Shown here one piece after another: positions 46,433 through 57,184 of a DNA stretch of 64,000 nucleotides. Source of the stretch: Rhizobium sp. Root1212 (lineage in GTDB: Bacteria; Pseudomonadota; Alphaproteobacteria; Rhizobiales; Rhizobiaceae); NCBI RefSeq assembly GCF_001424985.1, contig NZ_LMDA01000001.1, positions 1-64,000 on the forward strand, written 5' to 3'. A program made the translations under genes and the position numbers. Below the pieces are notes generated by a model. That model was not told where the DNA came from, did no database searches, and saw only the letters and a list, made by a program, of their open reading frames with translations. Position 1 is the first letter of the stretch; every line of letters starts with the position of its first letter.

Positions 46433-47032
46433 TTACGCCTGCGAAAGATAATTCCGGGTCAAAATTTCGAGCGCCTGGCTTCCGGTGTCGTTTTCCGCTC
46501 CGACCTCAGCACTGTCGAGGACAAGAGACTTAACAACCTGCGACATCGCATTGATTTTCACGACATCAGGATCGACTTGGGCCGCGGACATATCGATGGC
46601 AGCATCATATGCCGCCTGCTTTTGTGAAACCTCCGCCTTGAACGCCGCGGCCTTGAGTGCTGCTGCGGATGGTATCTCGGTCGTAATCGATGCGCCGTCG
46701 GGAAGATCGTTATGGATCGAAAACTCTTCGGGAGGGAAATCGCCACGATTAGCTAAAATCACGTCTACCATAGCGTTATGACGGGCATTGTCCGGGTGTA
46801 TTTTTTGGCCATCGCTCGCAACCCCGTTTTTCAACGCTTTATCGAGGGCATCGGAAAACTGCTGCTGAAGCTTTGCGCTCGAAGAAAATGCCGAAGCTAA
46901 GGACTTCAATATCGCGTCGGAAGTCGCGCTGAAAGACGTTGAATTTAGTAAAGTCGTTGCAAAAGCACTTTGCTGACCAAACTGGAGAAGCGACAGTGCA
47001 GTGATATTATTTGCAATTGAGATCGACACCAC
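46433..47032 (-). CDS. Hypothetical protein (199 aa)
   Basis: Starts at GTG 47032 with GAGAGGA about 7 nt upstream. It begins MVSISIANNITALSLLQFGQQSAF and continues as an Ala/Ser-rich helical protein without cysteine. No signal peptide is obvious and no domain is recognised. Codon use is less GC-rich than in its neighbours. It has a long open frame and a good start, but its reality rests on that alone. An inverted repeat ACTGCTCGC (46352-46360)/GCGAGCAGT (46407-46415) lies after its stop and may act in termination. Confidence 0.6.
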   Translation of the reverse strand: MVSISIANNITALSLLQFGQQSAFATTLLNSTSFSATSDAILKSLASAFSSSAKLQQQFSDALDKALKNGVASDGQKIHPDNARHNAMVDVILANRGDFPPEEFSIHNDLPDGASITTEIPSAAALKAAAFKAEVSQKQAAYDAAIDMSAAQVDPDVVKINAMSQVVKSLVLDSAEVGAENDTGSQALEILTRNYLSQA

Positions 47033-47222
47033 AATGTAATCCTCTCAGATCACCACGCTGACAGTCATCACAGCATGTCTGAGGATTAAGGGGCGGCATC
47101 ATGCCCCCGCAAAAGAATGACGCAAATATACGAGCATTCCCATTTTCATGCAACCAAAGAATGTTATACCAAGTCGACTAAATCGTCGTACCTGGATGCA
47201 GGGGCCGCTTATGGTTTTCTCG

Positions 47223-47256
47223 TAAAAAAAGAGGCCCGGAAAATATCCGGACCTCT
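47223..47256 (-). terminator. Terminator of hupB
   Basis: On the minus strand the 10-bp stem AGAGGTCCGG/CCGGGCCTCT (one G-T pair) closes a 7-nt loop and is followed by seven T residues. It lies about 60 bp after the hupB stop. Confidence 0.93.
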
Positions 47257-47316
47257 GATCTACCTGCTATCGAACCGTCGGCTTGATGCCGCGGTGCTGC
47301 AGATGAAACATGAAGC

Positions 47317-47589
47317 TTAGTTTACGGCGTCCTTCAGACCCTTGCCGGCCGTGAACTTCGGAACGTTGCGTGCCGGAATGTCCACTTCTGCGCCGGTCGA
47401 CGGGTTGCGACCCTTGGATGCTTCGCGACGGCTGACCGAGAAGTTGCCAAAGCCGACGAGACGAACGTCGCCGCCGTTCTTCAGTTCTGCCTGGATAACG
47501 TCGAACAGTGCATCTACTGCAGAAGATGCGTCCGTCTTCGAAAGTCCGGACTTCTCGGCAACGGCCGACACGAGCTCATTCTTGTTCAT
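47317..47589 (-). CDS. hupB: DNA-binding protein HU
   Basis: A 90-aa histone-like nucleoid protein. The family signature GFGNFSVSRREASKGRNPSTG, with the DNA-intercalating Pro in RNPSTG, is intact, and the protein starts MNKNELVSAVAEKSGLSK. It follows lon with a 218-bp gap and ends in a strong terminator, so it is probably monocistronic. The order clpX-lon-hupB is the common rhizobial one. TTGCAT-17-GATTGG on the minus strand near 47665-47700 is a weak promoter candidate. Confidence 0.98.
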   Translation of the reverse strand: MNKNELVSAVAEKSGLSKTDASSAVDALFDVIQAELKNGGDVRLVGFGNFSVSRREASKGRNPSTGAEVDIPARNVPKFTAGKGLKDAVN

Positions 47590-47718
47590 GTTTCCACCCC
47601 TTTCTTACTGGTTCGAAACGACTTAATTTTTAAGCCGAGACACGCGAAGCGCGACCCCGTCTTGGCAAACCCAATCGCCCCGAACGCCTAGGAATGCAAG
47701 GGTTTGCGAGCATTTTTG

Positions 47719-47748
47719 CAAAAAAAGACCGGCAAAAATGCCGGTCTT
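47719..47748 (-). terminator. Terminator of lon
   Basis: A perfect 10-bp stem AAGACCGGCA/TGCCGGTCTT with an AAAA loop is followed on the minus strand by TTTTTT. It lies 60 bp after the lon stop. Confidence 0.95.
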
Positions 47749-47807
47749 CCACTCTTTATCGCTTTTGCGGTGCTCCAGCCCTCGAAAGAAGGCCGGAAAA
47801 AGGCACG

Positions 47808-50228
<2,421 letters not shown>

Positions 50229-50309
50229 GTCAGTTCCTTTCCGTCCCGTTTCCGGGCCCGTTACCCGGAGCGTTCAAGGTCGCTCCGCGTCATCATATTT
50301 TCATGGAAC

Positions 50310-50337
50310 AAGTGGAGAGTGGGAAACTCGATTTCAA
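50310..50337 (-). promoter_or_regulatory. Weak heat-shock-type promoter candidate of lon
   Basis: On the minus strand TTGAAA (50332-50337) and CTCCACTT (50310-50317) are 14 nt apart, resembling the sigma-32 layout TTGAAA/CCCCATNT, about 80 bp upstream of the lon start. The -10 match is imperfect. Confidence 0.3.
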
Positions 50338-50573
50338 CCCTCATCCCCGCCACCCATCCTCGTCCAATGCGCAAGCGCGGCGCCACGTCGCCGAACCGTC
50401 ACGGATTATTAAATGGCACCGGGCTGTTGCGGACCTTGCCGCAGACCTTGAACGCAAACACCACCGGACGCGCCGTACAGAATCGTCAGATAATCGCGTT
50501 GTTGCGATCGTTTCGCAATGACCGAAAGACGCAACAGGTGCCTCCTACGTGGAGCTTACACGAAAAACCGACA

Positions 50574-50602
50574 TGAAAAAGGCCCGCGCGATGGCGGGCC
50601 TT
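50574..50602 (-). terminator. Terminator downstream of clpX
   Basis: A perfect 9-bp stem AAGGCCCGC/GCGGGCCTT with a 6-nt loop is followed on the minus strand by TTTTTCAT. It lies about 150 bp after the clpX stop, beyond a repeat-like palindrome. Confidence 0.85.
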
Positions 50603-50636
50603 GAATGATTGCAACGAACCCAGTCATTCCCTCCTC

Positions 50637-50726
50637 CGTCATGCTCGGGCCTGTCCCGAGCATCTTCCAGCACCTCCGCATATGAGGGCAACCTGAAAGC
50701 TCCTCGGCAAGAGGCCGAGGATGACG
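50637..50726. repeat. RIME-like intergenic palindromic element
   Basis: Two large palindromes, ATGCTCGGG/CCCGAGCAT (50641-50663) and TCCTCGGC/GCCGAGGA (50701-50721), lie inside an outer inverted repeat CGTCAT/ATGACG (50637-50642 and 50721-50726). The two-palindrome layout and wording (CGAGCATC..., CCGAGGATGACG) resemble the rhizobial intergenic mosaic elements (RIME). It occupies the clpX-lon gap. Only one copy is in the window. Confidence 0.55.
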
Positions 50727-50750
50727 ACAGTGAGTGAGACACGTCCGGCA

Positions 50751-52028
50751 TTACGCCGAAACGTTGGCCTTTTCTTCCGAACGCTCCGAGTAGATGTAAA
50801 GCGGCCGGGCCGAACCCTTGACGACGTCGTCGGAGATGACGACTTCGCGCACGCCTTCCAGCGTCGGCAGTTCGAACATCGTGTCGAGCAGGATCTTTTC
50901 CATGATCGAGCGCAGGCCGCGGGCGCCGGTCTTGCGAACGATCGCCTTGCGGGCGATTTCGCGCAAGGCGTCCTCGTGGAAGGTCAGTTCGACGTCTTCC
51001 ATCTCGAACAGGCGCTGGTACTGCTTGATCAGCGCGTTCTTCGGCTCCGACAGGATCTGGATCAGCGCGGCTTCATCAAGGTCTTCCAGCGTCGCCAGAA
51101 CCGGCAGACGGCCGATGAATTCCGGGATGAGGCCGAACTTCACCAGATCTTCCGGCTCCAGTTCGCGCAGCACTTCGCCGACGCGGCGATCTTCCGGCGC
51201 TCGCACCGCGGCACCGAAGCCGATCGAGGTCTTCTCGCCACGGGCGGAGATGATCTTGTCGAGACCGGCGAACGCGCCGCCGCAGATGAACAGGATGTTT
51301 GTCGTGTCGACCTGCAGGAATTCCTGCTGCGGGTGCTTGCGGCCACCCTGCGGAGGAACGGAAGCGACCGTGCCTTCCATGATCTTCAAGAGCGCCTGCT
51401 GAACGCCTTCACCCGACACGTCGCGGGTGATCGAGGGATTGTCCGACTTGCGCGAGATCTTGTCGACTTCGTCGATGTAGACGATACCGCGCTGGGCGCG
51501 CTCGACATTGTAGTCGGCAGCCTGGAGCAGCTTCAGGATGATGTTTTCGACGTCTTCACCGACGTAACCGGCTTCAGTCAGCGTCGTGGCGTCGGCCATG
51601 GTGAACGGCACGTCGATGATGCGGGCGAGCGTCTGGGCAAGATAGGTCTTGCCGCAGCCGGTCGGGCCGACGAGCATGATGTTCGACTTGGCAAGCTCGA
51701 CATCCGAGCCCTTGGCCGCATGCGCGAGACGCTTGTAATGGTTGTGAACCGCAACCGACAGGATGCGCTTGGCCTGCTGCTGGCCGATGACGTATTCGTC
51801 GAGAACCTTGATGATCTCCTGGGGCGTGGGAACGCCGTCGCGGGACTTGACCATCGAGGTCTTGTTCTCTTCGCGGATGATGTCCATGCAGAGTTCGACG
51901 CATTCATCGCAGATGAACACCGTCGGTCCGGCAATCAGCTTGCGGACCTCATGCTGGCTCTTGCCGCAGAACGAACAATAAAGGGTATTCTTGGAGTCAC
52001 CGCCGTTGCTACCGCTGACCTTGCTCAT
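50751..52028 (-). CDS. clpX: ClpX, ATPase subunit of ClpXP
   Basis: Unfolds substrates for ClpP; in alphaproteobacteria this includes cell-cycle regulators. The 425-aa protein has the N-terminal zinc finger (CSFCGKSQ and CDEC), Walker A GPTGCGKT, the pore loop GYVGED, Walker [11 protein letters not shown] and the ClpP-contact IGF loop (SIGFGAAV). ATG 52028 ([10 protein letters not shown]) is chosen; 27 codons upstream are open but not family-like. It follows clpP by 314 bp, and its own promoter probably lies in that gap. Confidence 0.98.
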   Translation of the reverse strand: MSKVSGSNGGDSKNTLYCSFCGKSQHEVRKLIAGPTVFICDECVELCMDIIREENKTSMVKSRDGVPTPQEIIKVLDEYVIGQQQAKRILSVAVHNHYKRLAHAAKGSDVELAKSNIMLVGPTGCGKTYLAQTLARIIDVPFTMADATTLTEAGYVGEDVENIILKLLQAADYNVERAQRGIVYIDEVDKISRKSDNPSITRDVSGEGVQQALLKIMEGTVASVPPQGGRKHPQQEFLQVDTTNILFICGGAFAGLDKIISARGEKTSIGFGAAVRAPEDRRVGEVLRELEPEDLVKFGLIPEFIGRLPVLATLEDLDEAALIQILSEPKNALIKQYQRLFEMEDVELTFHEDALREIARKAIVRKTGARGLRSIMEKILLDTMFELPTLEGVREVVISDDVVKGSARPLYIYSERSEEKANVSA

Positions 52029-52342
52029 ATCACTTTCCTTCCAGCACGCCGGACACCTCGCGCAAGGCACCACGGACCAGTCCAACTGTCCCGATCTTTC
52101 GGCGCGCAACAGCGCCGGGCATCAGGACTTCCGGGAGCACGAACCGGCTTCGAACACCACGCTCGATCACGCGGAATTGACAGCCGGTGGCAACGTTTCT
52201 CCCACCGATAACCGAAAATGCTAGGACCTCAAACTCAACATAGCATTAACGGTCGATATTAACGGCTTTGGGCTGCGGATAAAGCCCCGTGACAGTTACA
52301 AATGTGTCACAAAAGGCCCTATCCGCACACAAAAGCTTGAAA
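52029..52342. promoter_or_regulatory. clpP-clpX intergenic region with palindromes
   Basis: No gene is visible in these 314 bp. They contain a long imperfect hairpin at 52274-52327: outer arms TGCGGATA/TATCCGCA, a middle GCC/GGC, and inner arms GTGACA/TGTCAC. There is also an inverted repeat AATGCTA/TAGCATT (52217-52223, 52241-52247) and a direct repeat TTAACGG (52246, 52259). They may terminate clpP transcripts, control clpX, or bind a regulator. Confidence 0.55.
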
Positions 52343-52975
52343 TCAGCCCTGCGCTTCCGCCTCGGAGGCTTCGCGGGAGGTGATCACCTTGTCGACGACA
52401 CCCCAGGCCTGGGCTTCGTCGGCAGTCATGAAATGGTCACGGTCGAGCGTCTGTTCAACCTCTTCGTAGGTCCGACCGGTGTGCTTGACATAGACCTCGT
52501 TCAGGCGGCGCTTCATCTTGATGATGTCGCGGGCATGGCGCTCGATGTCCGATGCCTGGCCCTGGAAGCCGCCCGAAGGCTGGTGAACCATGATGCGGGC
52601 GTTCGGCGTCGCAAAGCGCATGTCCTTGTGGCCGGCGGCCAGCAGCAGCGAGCCCATGGATGCGGCCTGGCCGATGCACAGCGTCGAAACGGCCGGCTTG
52701 ATGAACTGCATCGTGTCGTAGATCGCCATGCCGGCGGTGACGACGCCACCCGGCGAATTGATGTAGAGGGCGATTTCCTTCTTCGGGTTTTCCGCTTCCA
52801 GGAACAGGAGCTGGGCGCAGACGAGCGTCGCCATGTGATCTTCCACCGGGCCGGTGAGGAAGATGATCCGCTCTTTCAGAAGACGGGAGTAGATATCGTA
52901 GGAACGTTCGCCCCGGTTGGTCTGTTCGACGACCATAGGAACGAGGGCCATGGCGGTATCAACGGGATTTCTCAT
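52343..52975 (-). CDS. clpP: ClpP protease subunit
   Basis: A serine peptidase that forms the ClpXP chamber; 210 aa. The catalytic triad is visible: Ser in [11 protein letters not shown], His in [10 protein letters not shown] and Asp in [13 protein letters not shown]. The start is [19 protein letters not shown] at ATG 52975; the frame extends upstream to 53050 but through the promoter. The adjacent clpX and the heat-shock-type promoter upstream fit its role. Confidence 0.98.
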   Translation of the reverse strand: MRNPVDTAMALVPMVVEQTNRGERSYDIYSRLLKERIIFLTGPVEDHMATLVCAQLLFLEAENPKKEIALYINSPGGVVTAGMAIYDTMQFIKPAVSTLCIGQAASMGSLLLAAGHKDMRFATPNARIMVHQPSGGFQGQASDIERHARDIIKMKRRLNEVYVKHTGRTYEEVEQTLDRDHFMTADEAQAWGVVDKVITSREASEAEAQG

Positions 52976-53046
52976 ATCAAACCTTTGTCTGTCTGGCTCG
53001 CAAAGCCTTTGCGCACCGGGAATCATCGAAAATATCTCGATCTCAT

Positions 53047-53076
53047 ACATAGAGTGTCCCTAAGGTGCACTTCAAG
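53047..53076 (-). promoter_or_regulatory. Heat-shock (RpoH-type) promoter of clpP
   Basis: On the minus strand CTTGAA (53071-53076), a 17-nt spacer, then TCTATGT (53047-53053) with ATG following fits the alphaproteobacterial RpoH consensus CTTG-N17-CYTATNTNNG with one mismatch. The predicted start is about 65 bp before the clpP ATG. Confidence 0.6.
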
Positions 53077-53272
53077 ACGCCACGTGGCTATAACGTTAAT
53101 AGCCGTCCCAGCGCGTATGAGCCGATCCTACATCGATTACCGTGTGCCGCATCTAGCGAGATTCGGGGAGGAATCCATGGGGAAAACAGACCCCGAGCCC
53201 CCGCCTCCCGTCCTTGCGCGACACATTGTCAACAAAGCGTAAAGCCTTGATCGCAAATGTGTCGGGATGTCG

Positions 53273-54832
53273 TCAAAGCTGGGATTCGATCGGCAATATC
53301 TTGATGATCCCGGCCGTCGCGCGGCGAATGAAGCCCGCCTCCGGCTCCCGCTTCAGCCGGCGGGCTGCCCCCTCCTCCCGGTCGAACCACTCCAGCCGCT
53401 CCCCCTTCAGCGCAAGACGAAAACTGTTGACGTCGCGTGTCTCCTCGGCAAACACCGCATCGACCCCGGCCACGAGGTCGGGGTGGGTAAAGAGCATGCC
53501 CATCTCCGTATTCAGCGAAGCCGAGCGCGGATCGAAGTTCATCGAGCCGACAAAGGCGGTCGCCCCATCCACCGTAAAAGCCTTGGTGTGGAGGCTGGCG
53601 CCCCGCGATCCGAACAGCGACATGCGCCGCCGCTCGCCCGGCGCATGCGTCGCCTTCAGCTCGAAAAGCGCCGCTCCGCTGCGCAGCAGCTGCTTGCGAT
53701 AGTTGGCATAAGCGCCGTGGACCGCCGCCACATCCGTCGCGGCCAGCGAATTGGTGAGGATGGAAATTTCGACCTTGCGCTGGATCAGGTCCGCGATCCT
53801 CGCCGTTCCCTGCCGGCCCGGAATGAAATAGGGCGAGATGATGCGGATATCGTGCTGTGCAGAGGTCAGCACCGGCAGAAGCTCCTGCATGATCCAGTTG
53901 CGCCGTTTTTGCAGATGCGCCTTTTCCGGCGGATCGCTGACAAGGCGGATTTCCGAGGTCCAGTGGATTTCGCCCTCGCCGGTATAAAGCGCACCCGTCG
54001 CCATATCCCGCTCGACCTCGTCGAGATAGTGCCGCGCCTCCGGCGTTCTCACCCGCTGATCCAGCCGATAGCGCAGCTGCGGCAGATAATGACGGCGCGG
54101 CGTGCGCAACGCCCCGATCGGCAGCACGACGCCGCTGTTCCAGTAGCGATCGAACATCTCGGCCGCCTGCTCGACCACCGGCCCCACCATCCAGATATCG
54201 AGATCGCGGAAATTCGCCCGCTCGTCGGCATCGAAATAGGCGTCGCCGATATTGCGTCCGCCGGCGATCGCCACATGGCCGTCGGCGATCCACGCCTTGT
54301 TGTGCATGCGCCGGGTGGCGCTGAGCGGGCGCAGCATCATTTCCAAGCCGCGCCGGAGGCGGTCGGTGCGGGCGCGGCTCGGGTTGAACAGCCTGACCTC
54401 GATATTCTCATGGGCATCGAGCGAAAGGCACATGCGGTCGTGCAGGCCGGCATTGATGTCGTCCAGAAGCAGCCGCACCCGCACGCCCCGGTCTGCCGCG
54501 GCGATGATTTCGCGGGTCAGGAGCTTTCCGGTCAGGTCGTTCTTCCAGTAGTAATACTGCAGATCGAGGCTGCGCCCGGCCTGCCGGGCCGACACCGCAC
54601 GGGCGGAAAACGCATCGATATTGTCGGCGATCAGCACGGCGCCGCTTTTTCCCTGCTGGCCTTCGACAAGGGCCGTGGCCAGACGGTCGATCTGCGTTTC
54701 ATCCCGTTCGGGTGGCAGCGAAAAAGACGGCGCGCCCTGGAGATGCCGGCCGAAAAGCCCATAGACATAGGCGGCAGCGGCCGCAAGCAAGGCGGCAAGA
54801 ACGGCCGCGATCACCAGAAAGACGGAGCTCAT
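53273..54832 (-). CDS. Phospholipase D-family protein, cardiolipin synthase C-like
   Basis: A 519-aa membrane-anchored protein with an N-terminal transmembrane segment (VFLVIAAVLAALLAAAAAYVYGL) and two HKD motifs: MHNKAWIADGHVAIAGGRNIGD (about residue 177) and LHTKAFTVDGATAFVGSMNFDPRS (about 407). This two-HKD layout matches cardiolipin synthase C-type enzymes that transfer phosphatidyl groups. It lies 18 bp downstream of an endonuclease/exonuclease/phosphatase gene on the same strand, a common association in rhizobia. Confidence 0.9.
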   Translation of the reverse strand: MSSVFLVIAAVLAALLAAAAAYVYGLFGRHLQGAPSFSLPPERDETQIDRLATALVEGQQGKSGAVLIADNIDAFSARAVSARQAGRSLDLQYYYWKNDLTGKLLTREIIAAADRGVRVRLLLDDINAGLHDRMCLSLDAHENIEVRLFNPSRARTDRLRRGLEMMLRPLSATRRMHNKAWIADGHVAIAGGRNIGDAYFDADERANFRDLDIWMVGPVVEQAAEMFDRYWNSGVVLPIGALRTPRRHYLPQLRYRLDQRVRTPEARHYLDEVERDMATGALYTGEGEIHWTSEIRLVSDPPEKAHLQKRRNWIMQELLPVLTSAQHDIRIISPYFIPGRQGTARIADLIQRKVEISILTNSLAATDVAAVHGAYANYRKQLLRSGAALFELKATHAPGERRRMSLFGSRGASLHTKAFTVDGATAFVGSMNFDPRSASLNTEMGMLFTHPDLVAGVDAVFAEETRDVNSFRLALKGERLEWFDREEGAARRLKREPEAGFIRRATAGIIKILPIESQL

Positions 54833-54850
54833 CGCCAGCCTCGCCTTCGC

Positions 54851-55705
54851 CTAGGGCTGCTCGGCCGACACACCGTCGACCGTCTTGACCGTATTGATCC
54901 CGAGAGCGCCCTGGAGGTCGATGAAAGCCTTGATCGGCAGGTGATCGGAGGCGACGCGCGCCAGGGGCGTGTTGTGCACCTCAACGCCCGTCACCAGATT
55001 GTGCGGGCTGCCCATCACCCGGTCGAGCGCAAAGAGCGGAAACCGCGAGGGAAAACTCGGCACCGCCGTCGCCATATGATCGAATTTGGGGCTGAGGGAC
55101 GCCAGCGCCGAACGGCGTCCCATGCGCCACTCGTTGAGATCGCCGATCAGCAGCGTCGGCCGCTCCTCCGCCTCGCTGATGGCCTTGAGGATCGCGTTTG
55201 CCTGCTGGGCGCGGGAATGGCGCAGGAGACCGAAATGGGCGGCGATGATCCTGAGCGGCCCGATCTTCAGATCGAGATCGACGACGAGCGCGCCGCGTGG
55301 CTCGACGCCCGGAAGCTTCAGCTGATGCACCTTGGCGACGACGCCCTCACGCAGCAGCAGCACATTGCCGTGCCAGCCATGCCCCTTCGGCGAGAAGGCC
55401 GAGACCGGGACCGAAATCAGGTGGCAATCGCGGTGCAGCCGCTCCATGTCGAGCAGCCCCGCCCGCTCGCCGAACCGCTGGTCCGCCTCCTGCAGGGCTA
55501 TGATATCGGCATCGATTTCGGCGATGACCTCGGTGATGCGGCCGGGATCGAAGCGTTTGTCGACGCCCACGCATTTGTGGATGTTGTAGGATGCGATGAC
55601 GGCGTCGCCGCGTCCACCCGAAGGATCTCTGCCTGCCAGGGAAACGCGCTTTCCGCGCAATGCGGCGAAAATGCCCCCGGAGATGCTTTTCTGCGGCGAC
55701 TTCAT
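54851..55705 (-). CDS. Endonuclease/exonuclease/phosphatase family protein
   Basis: A 284-aa Mg-dependent hydrolase of the DNase I-like fold. Motifs are SYNIHKCVG (Asn), IIALQEAD (Glu), AAHFGLLRHSRAQQ, LIGDLNEWR (D-x-N) and ASDHLPIKA (DH). ATG 55705 has GGGAG just upstream; ATG 55726 lacks a site. Such proteins beside a ClsC-like enzyme may act on phospholipid head groups rather than DNA, but this is inference. It is divergent from the cytochrome P450 gene. Confidence 0.88.
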   Translation of the reverse strand: MKSPQKSISGGIFAALRGKRVSLAGRDPSGGRGDAVIASYNIHKCVGVDKRFDPGRITEVIAEIDADIIALQEADQRFGERAGLLDMERLHRDCHLISVPVSAFSPKGHGWHGNVLLLREGVVAKVHQLKLPGVEPRGALVVDLDLKIGPLRIIAAHFGLLRHSRAQQANAILKAISEAEERPTLLIGDLNEWRMGRRSALASLSPKFDHMATAVPSFPSRFPLFALDRVMGSPHNLVTGVEVHNTPLARVASDHLPIKAFIDLQGALGINTVKTVDGVSAEQP

Positions 55706-55888
55706 CGCTGCTCCCAGTCGTTCCATGCGGTAAAATCTAGATTGGATAGCCGGGATGGCAAGAGAGATGACGGCCATCCTGCCGAAAAAGAGCTGCCCAC
55801 GCACTCCCTGCGGTGGACGGCAAGGAAATGCGACTTGCCGCTCTCCCGGCCAGATTCTAAACCGGTCTTATCAGAGACGGAGACCGCC

Positions 55889-57127
55889 ATGCCCGCCGTA
55901 ATCGACAGCGCCGCCCGCCGCATCAGCCTTGATGTCAACGATCCCGCCTTCTACGCCAACCCGCTTGAAACCTATGCAAGGTTCCATGCCGAGTGTCCCG
56001 CCTTCCAATGGGAGGAGCAAAGTCAGTGGTATTTTGCGGGCTATGACCGGGTAAACGGCCTGCTGCGCGACCGCCGTTTCGGCCGCCAGATCCTGCATGT
56101 AGCGACCCGCGAAGAACTCGGCATGTCCGAACCCAAGCCGCATGTGAAGGATTTCGACCGGATCGAGGAACACTCGCTCCTGGAACTCGAACCGCCGGCG
56201 CACACCCGGCTGCGTACCCTCGTCAACCGCGCCTTCGTCTCCCGCCAGATCGAGCAGTTGAAGCCGGAAATCGAGGCGCTCTGCCACCGGCTGATCGACG
56301 GTTTCGAGAAGGACGGCGAGGTCGAACTCCTCAAGACCTATGCCGAAATCGTACCGGTGACGGTCATCGCCCGCATGCTCGGCGTGCCCGTCGAGATGGC
56401 GCCGAAGCTGCTCGACTGGTCGCACAGCATGGTGAAGATGTATATGTTCAACCCGAGCTACGAGACGGAACTGGAAGCCAACCAGGCTTCCGCCGATTTC
56501 GCCGGCTACCTCAAGGAACTCGTCGACTGGAAGCGCGAAAATCCCGCCTACGACCTCCTGACCCACATGATTGTCACGGAAAAAGACGGCGAGCGGCTGA
56601 CCGACGACGAACTGATCTCCACAGCCGTCCTGCTCTTGAACGCCGGCCATGAGGCGACCGTGCATCAGGTCGGTAACGGCGTCAGCACGCTTCTGCAGAC
56701 CGGATCTGACCCGGCGACCGTGTTCGCCGACGACGCGACGACGGAAAGGACCATCGAGGAGACAATGCGCTTCGCCGCGCCGCTCCACGTCTTCCAGCGC
56801 TATGCGCTGTCCGATATCGAGCTGGAAGACGGCATCAGCCTGAAGAAGGGCGACAAGATCGGCCTGCTTCTCGCCGCCGCCAATGTCGATCCGCAGAAAT
56901 TCAGCGATCCCCTCGCCTTCCGGCCGGATCGCAACGAAGGCGCCCATCTCTCCTTCGGCGCCGGCCTGCATTTCTGCATCGGTGCGCCGCTCGCCCGTCT
57001 GGAGCTACGCCAGTCCCTGCCGATCCTGTTCGAACGCCTGCCGGACCTGCGGCTGAAAGAAGAGCCGAAGGTAAAGGACAGTTATCATTTTCATGGGCTG
57101 GAGCGGCTGGATTTGGTGTGGGGGTAG
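55889..57127 (+). CDS. Cytochrome P450
   Basis: A soluble bacterial P450 of 412 aa. The I-helix motif LLNAGHEATVHQ, the ExxR of IEETMRFA and the heme loop FGAGLHFCIGAPLARLE (Cys ligand, about residue 360) are intact. ATG 55889 is chosen; the reading frame happens to be open for 2.6 kb further upstream, antisense to two genes. No ferredoxin or reductase gene is adjacent. The substrate cannot be deduced. Confidence 0.95.
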   Translation: MPAVIDSAARRISLDVNDPAFYANPLETYARFHAECPAFQWEEQSQWYFAGYDRVNGLLRDRRFGRQILHVATREELGMSEPKPHVKDFDRIEEHSLLELEPPAHTRLRTLVNRAFVSRQIEQLKPEIEALCHRLIDGFEKDGEVELLKTYAEIVPVTVIARMLGVPVEMAPKLLDWSHSMVKMYMFNPSYETELEANQASADFAGYLKELVDWKRENPAYDLLTHMIVTEKDGERLTDDELISTAVLLLNAGHEATVHQVGNGVSTLLQTGSDPATVFADDATTERTIEETMRFAAPLHVFQRYALSDIELEDGISLKKGDKIGLLLAAANVDPQKFSDPLAFRPDRNEGAHLSFGAGLHFCIGAPLARLELRQSLPILFERLPDLRLKEEPKVKDSYHFHGLERLDLVWG

Positions 57128-57138
57128 TTTTTCTTTCC

Positions 57139-57167
57139 CCCCACCACCCTCGGTGAGGGTGGTGGGG
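57139..57167. repeat. 13-bp perfect palindrome after the P450 gene
   Basis: CCCCACCACCCTC and its exact inverse flank a 3-nt loop, 11 bp after the P450 stop and before the DMT transporter. There is no U tract on the plus strand, so it is not a standard terminator, although it could still stop or protect the P450 transcript. Confidence 0.7.
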
Positions 57168-57184
57168 CCGTACAAAAAAGTGGT

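Noticed and set aside
47117-47320. A 67-codon plus-strand frame between the 199-aa gene and hupB
   Set aside because: It runs through the hupB terminator hairpin and has no good ribosome-binding site or protein-like character.
52246-52265. A CtrA-type binding site before clpX
   Set aside because: The TTAA repeats are 9 bp apart, whereas CtrA sites need 7; kept only as an unexplained direct repeat.
53267-55888. A plus-strand frame open for 2.6 kb upstream of the P450, antisense to the PLD and endonuclease/phosphatase genes
   Set aside because: The translation is low-complexity His/Arg/Gly-rich and matches the mirror codon bias of the real genes on the other strand; only the P450 part is protein-like.
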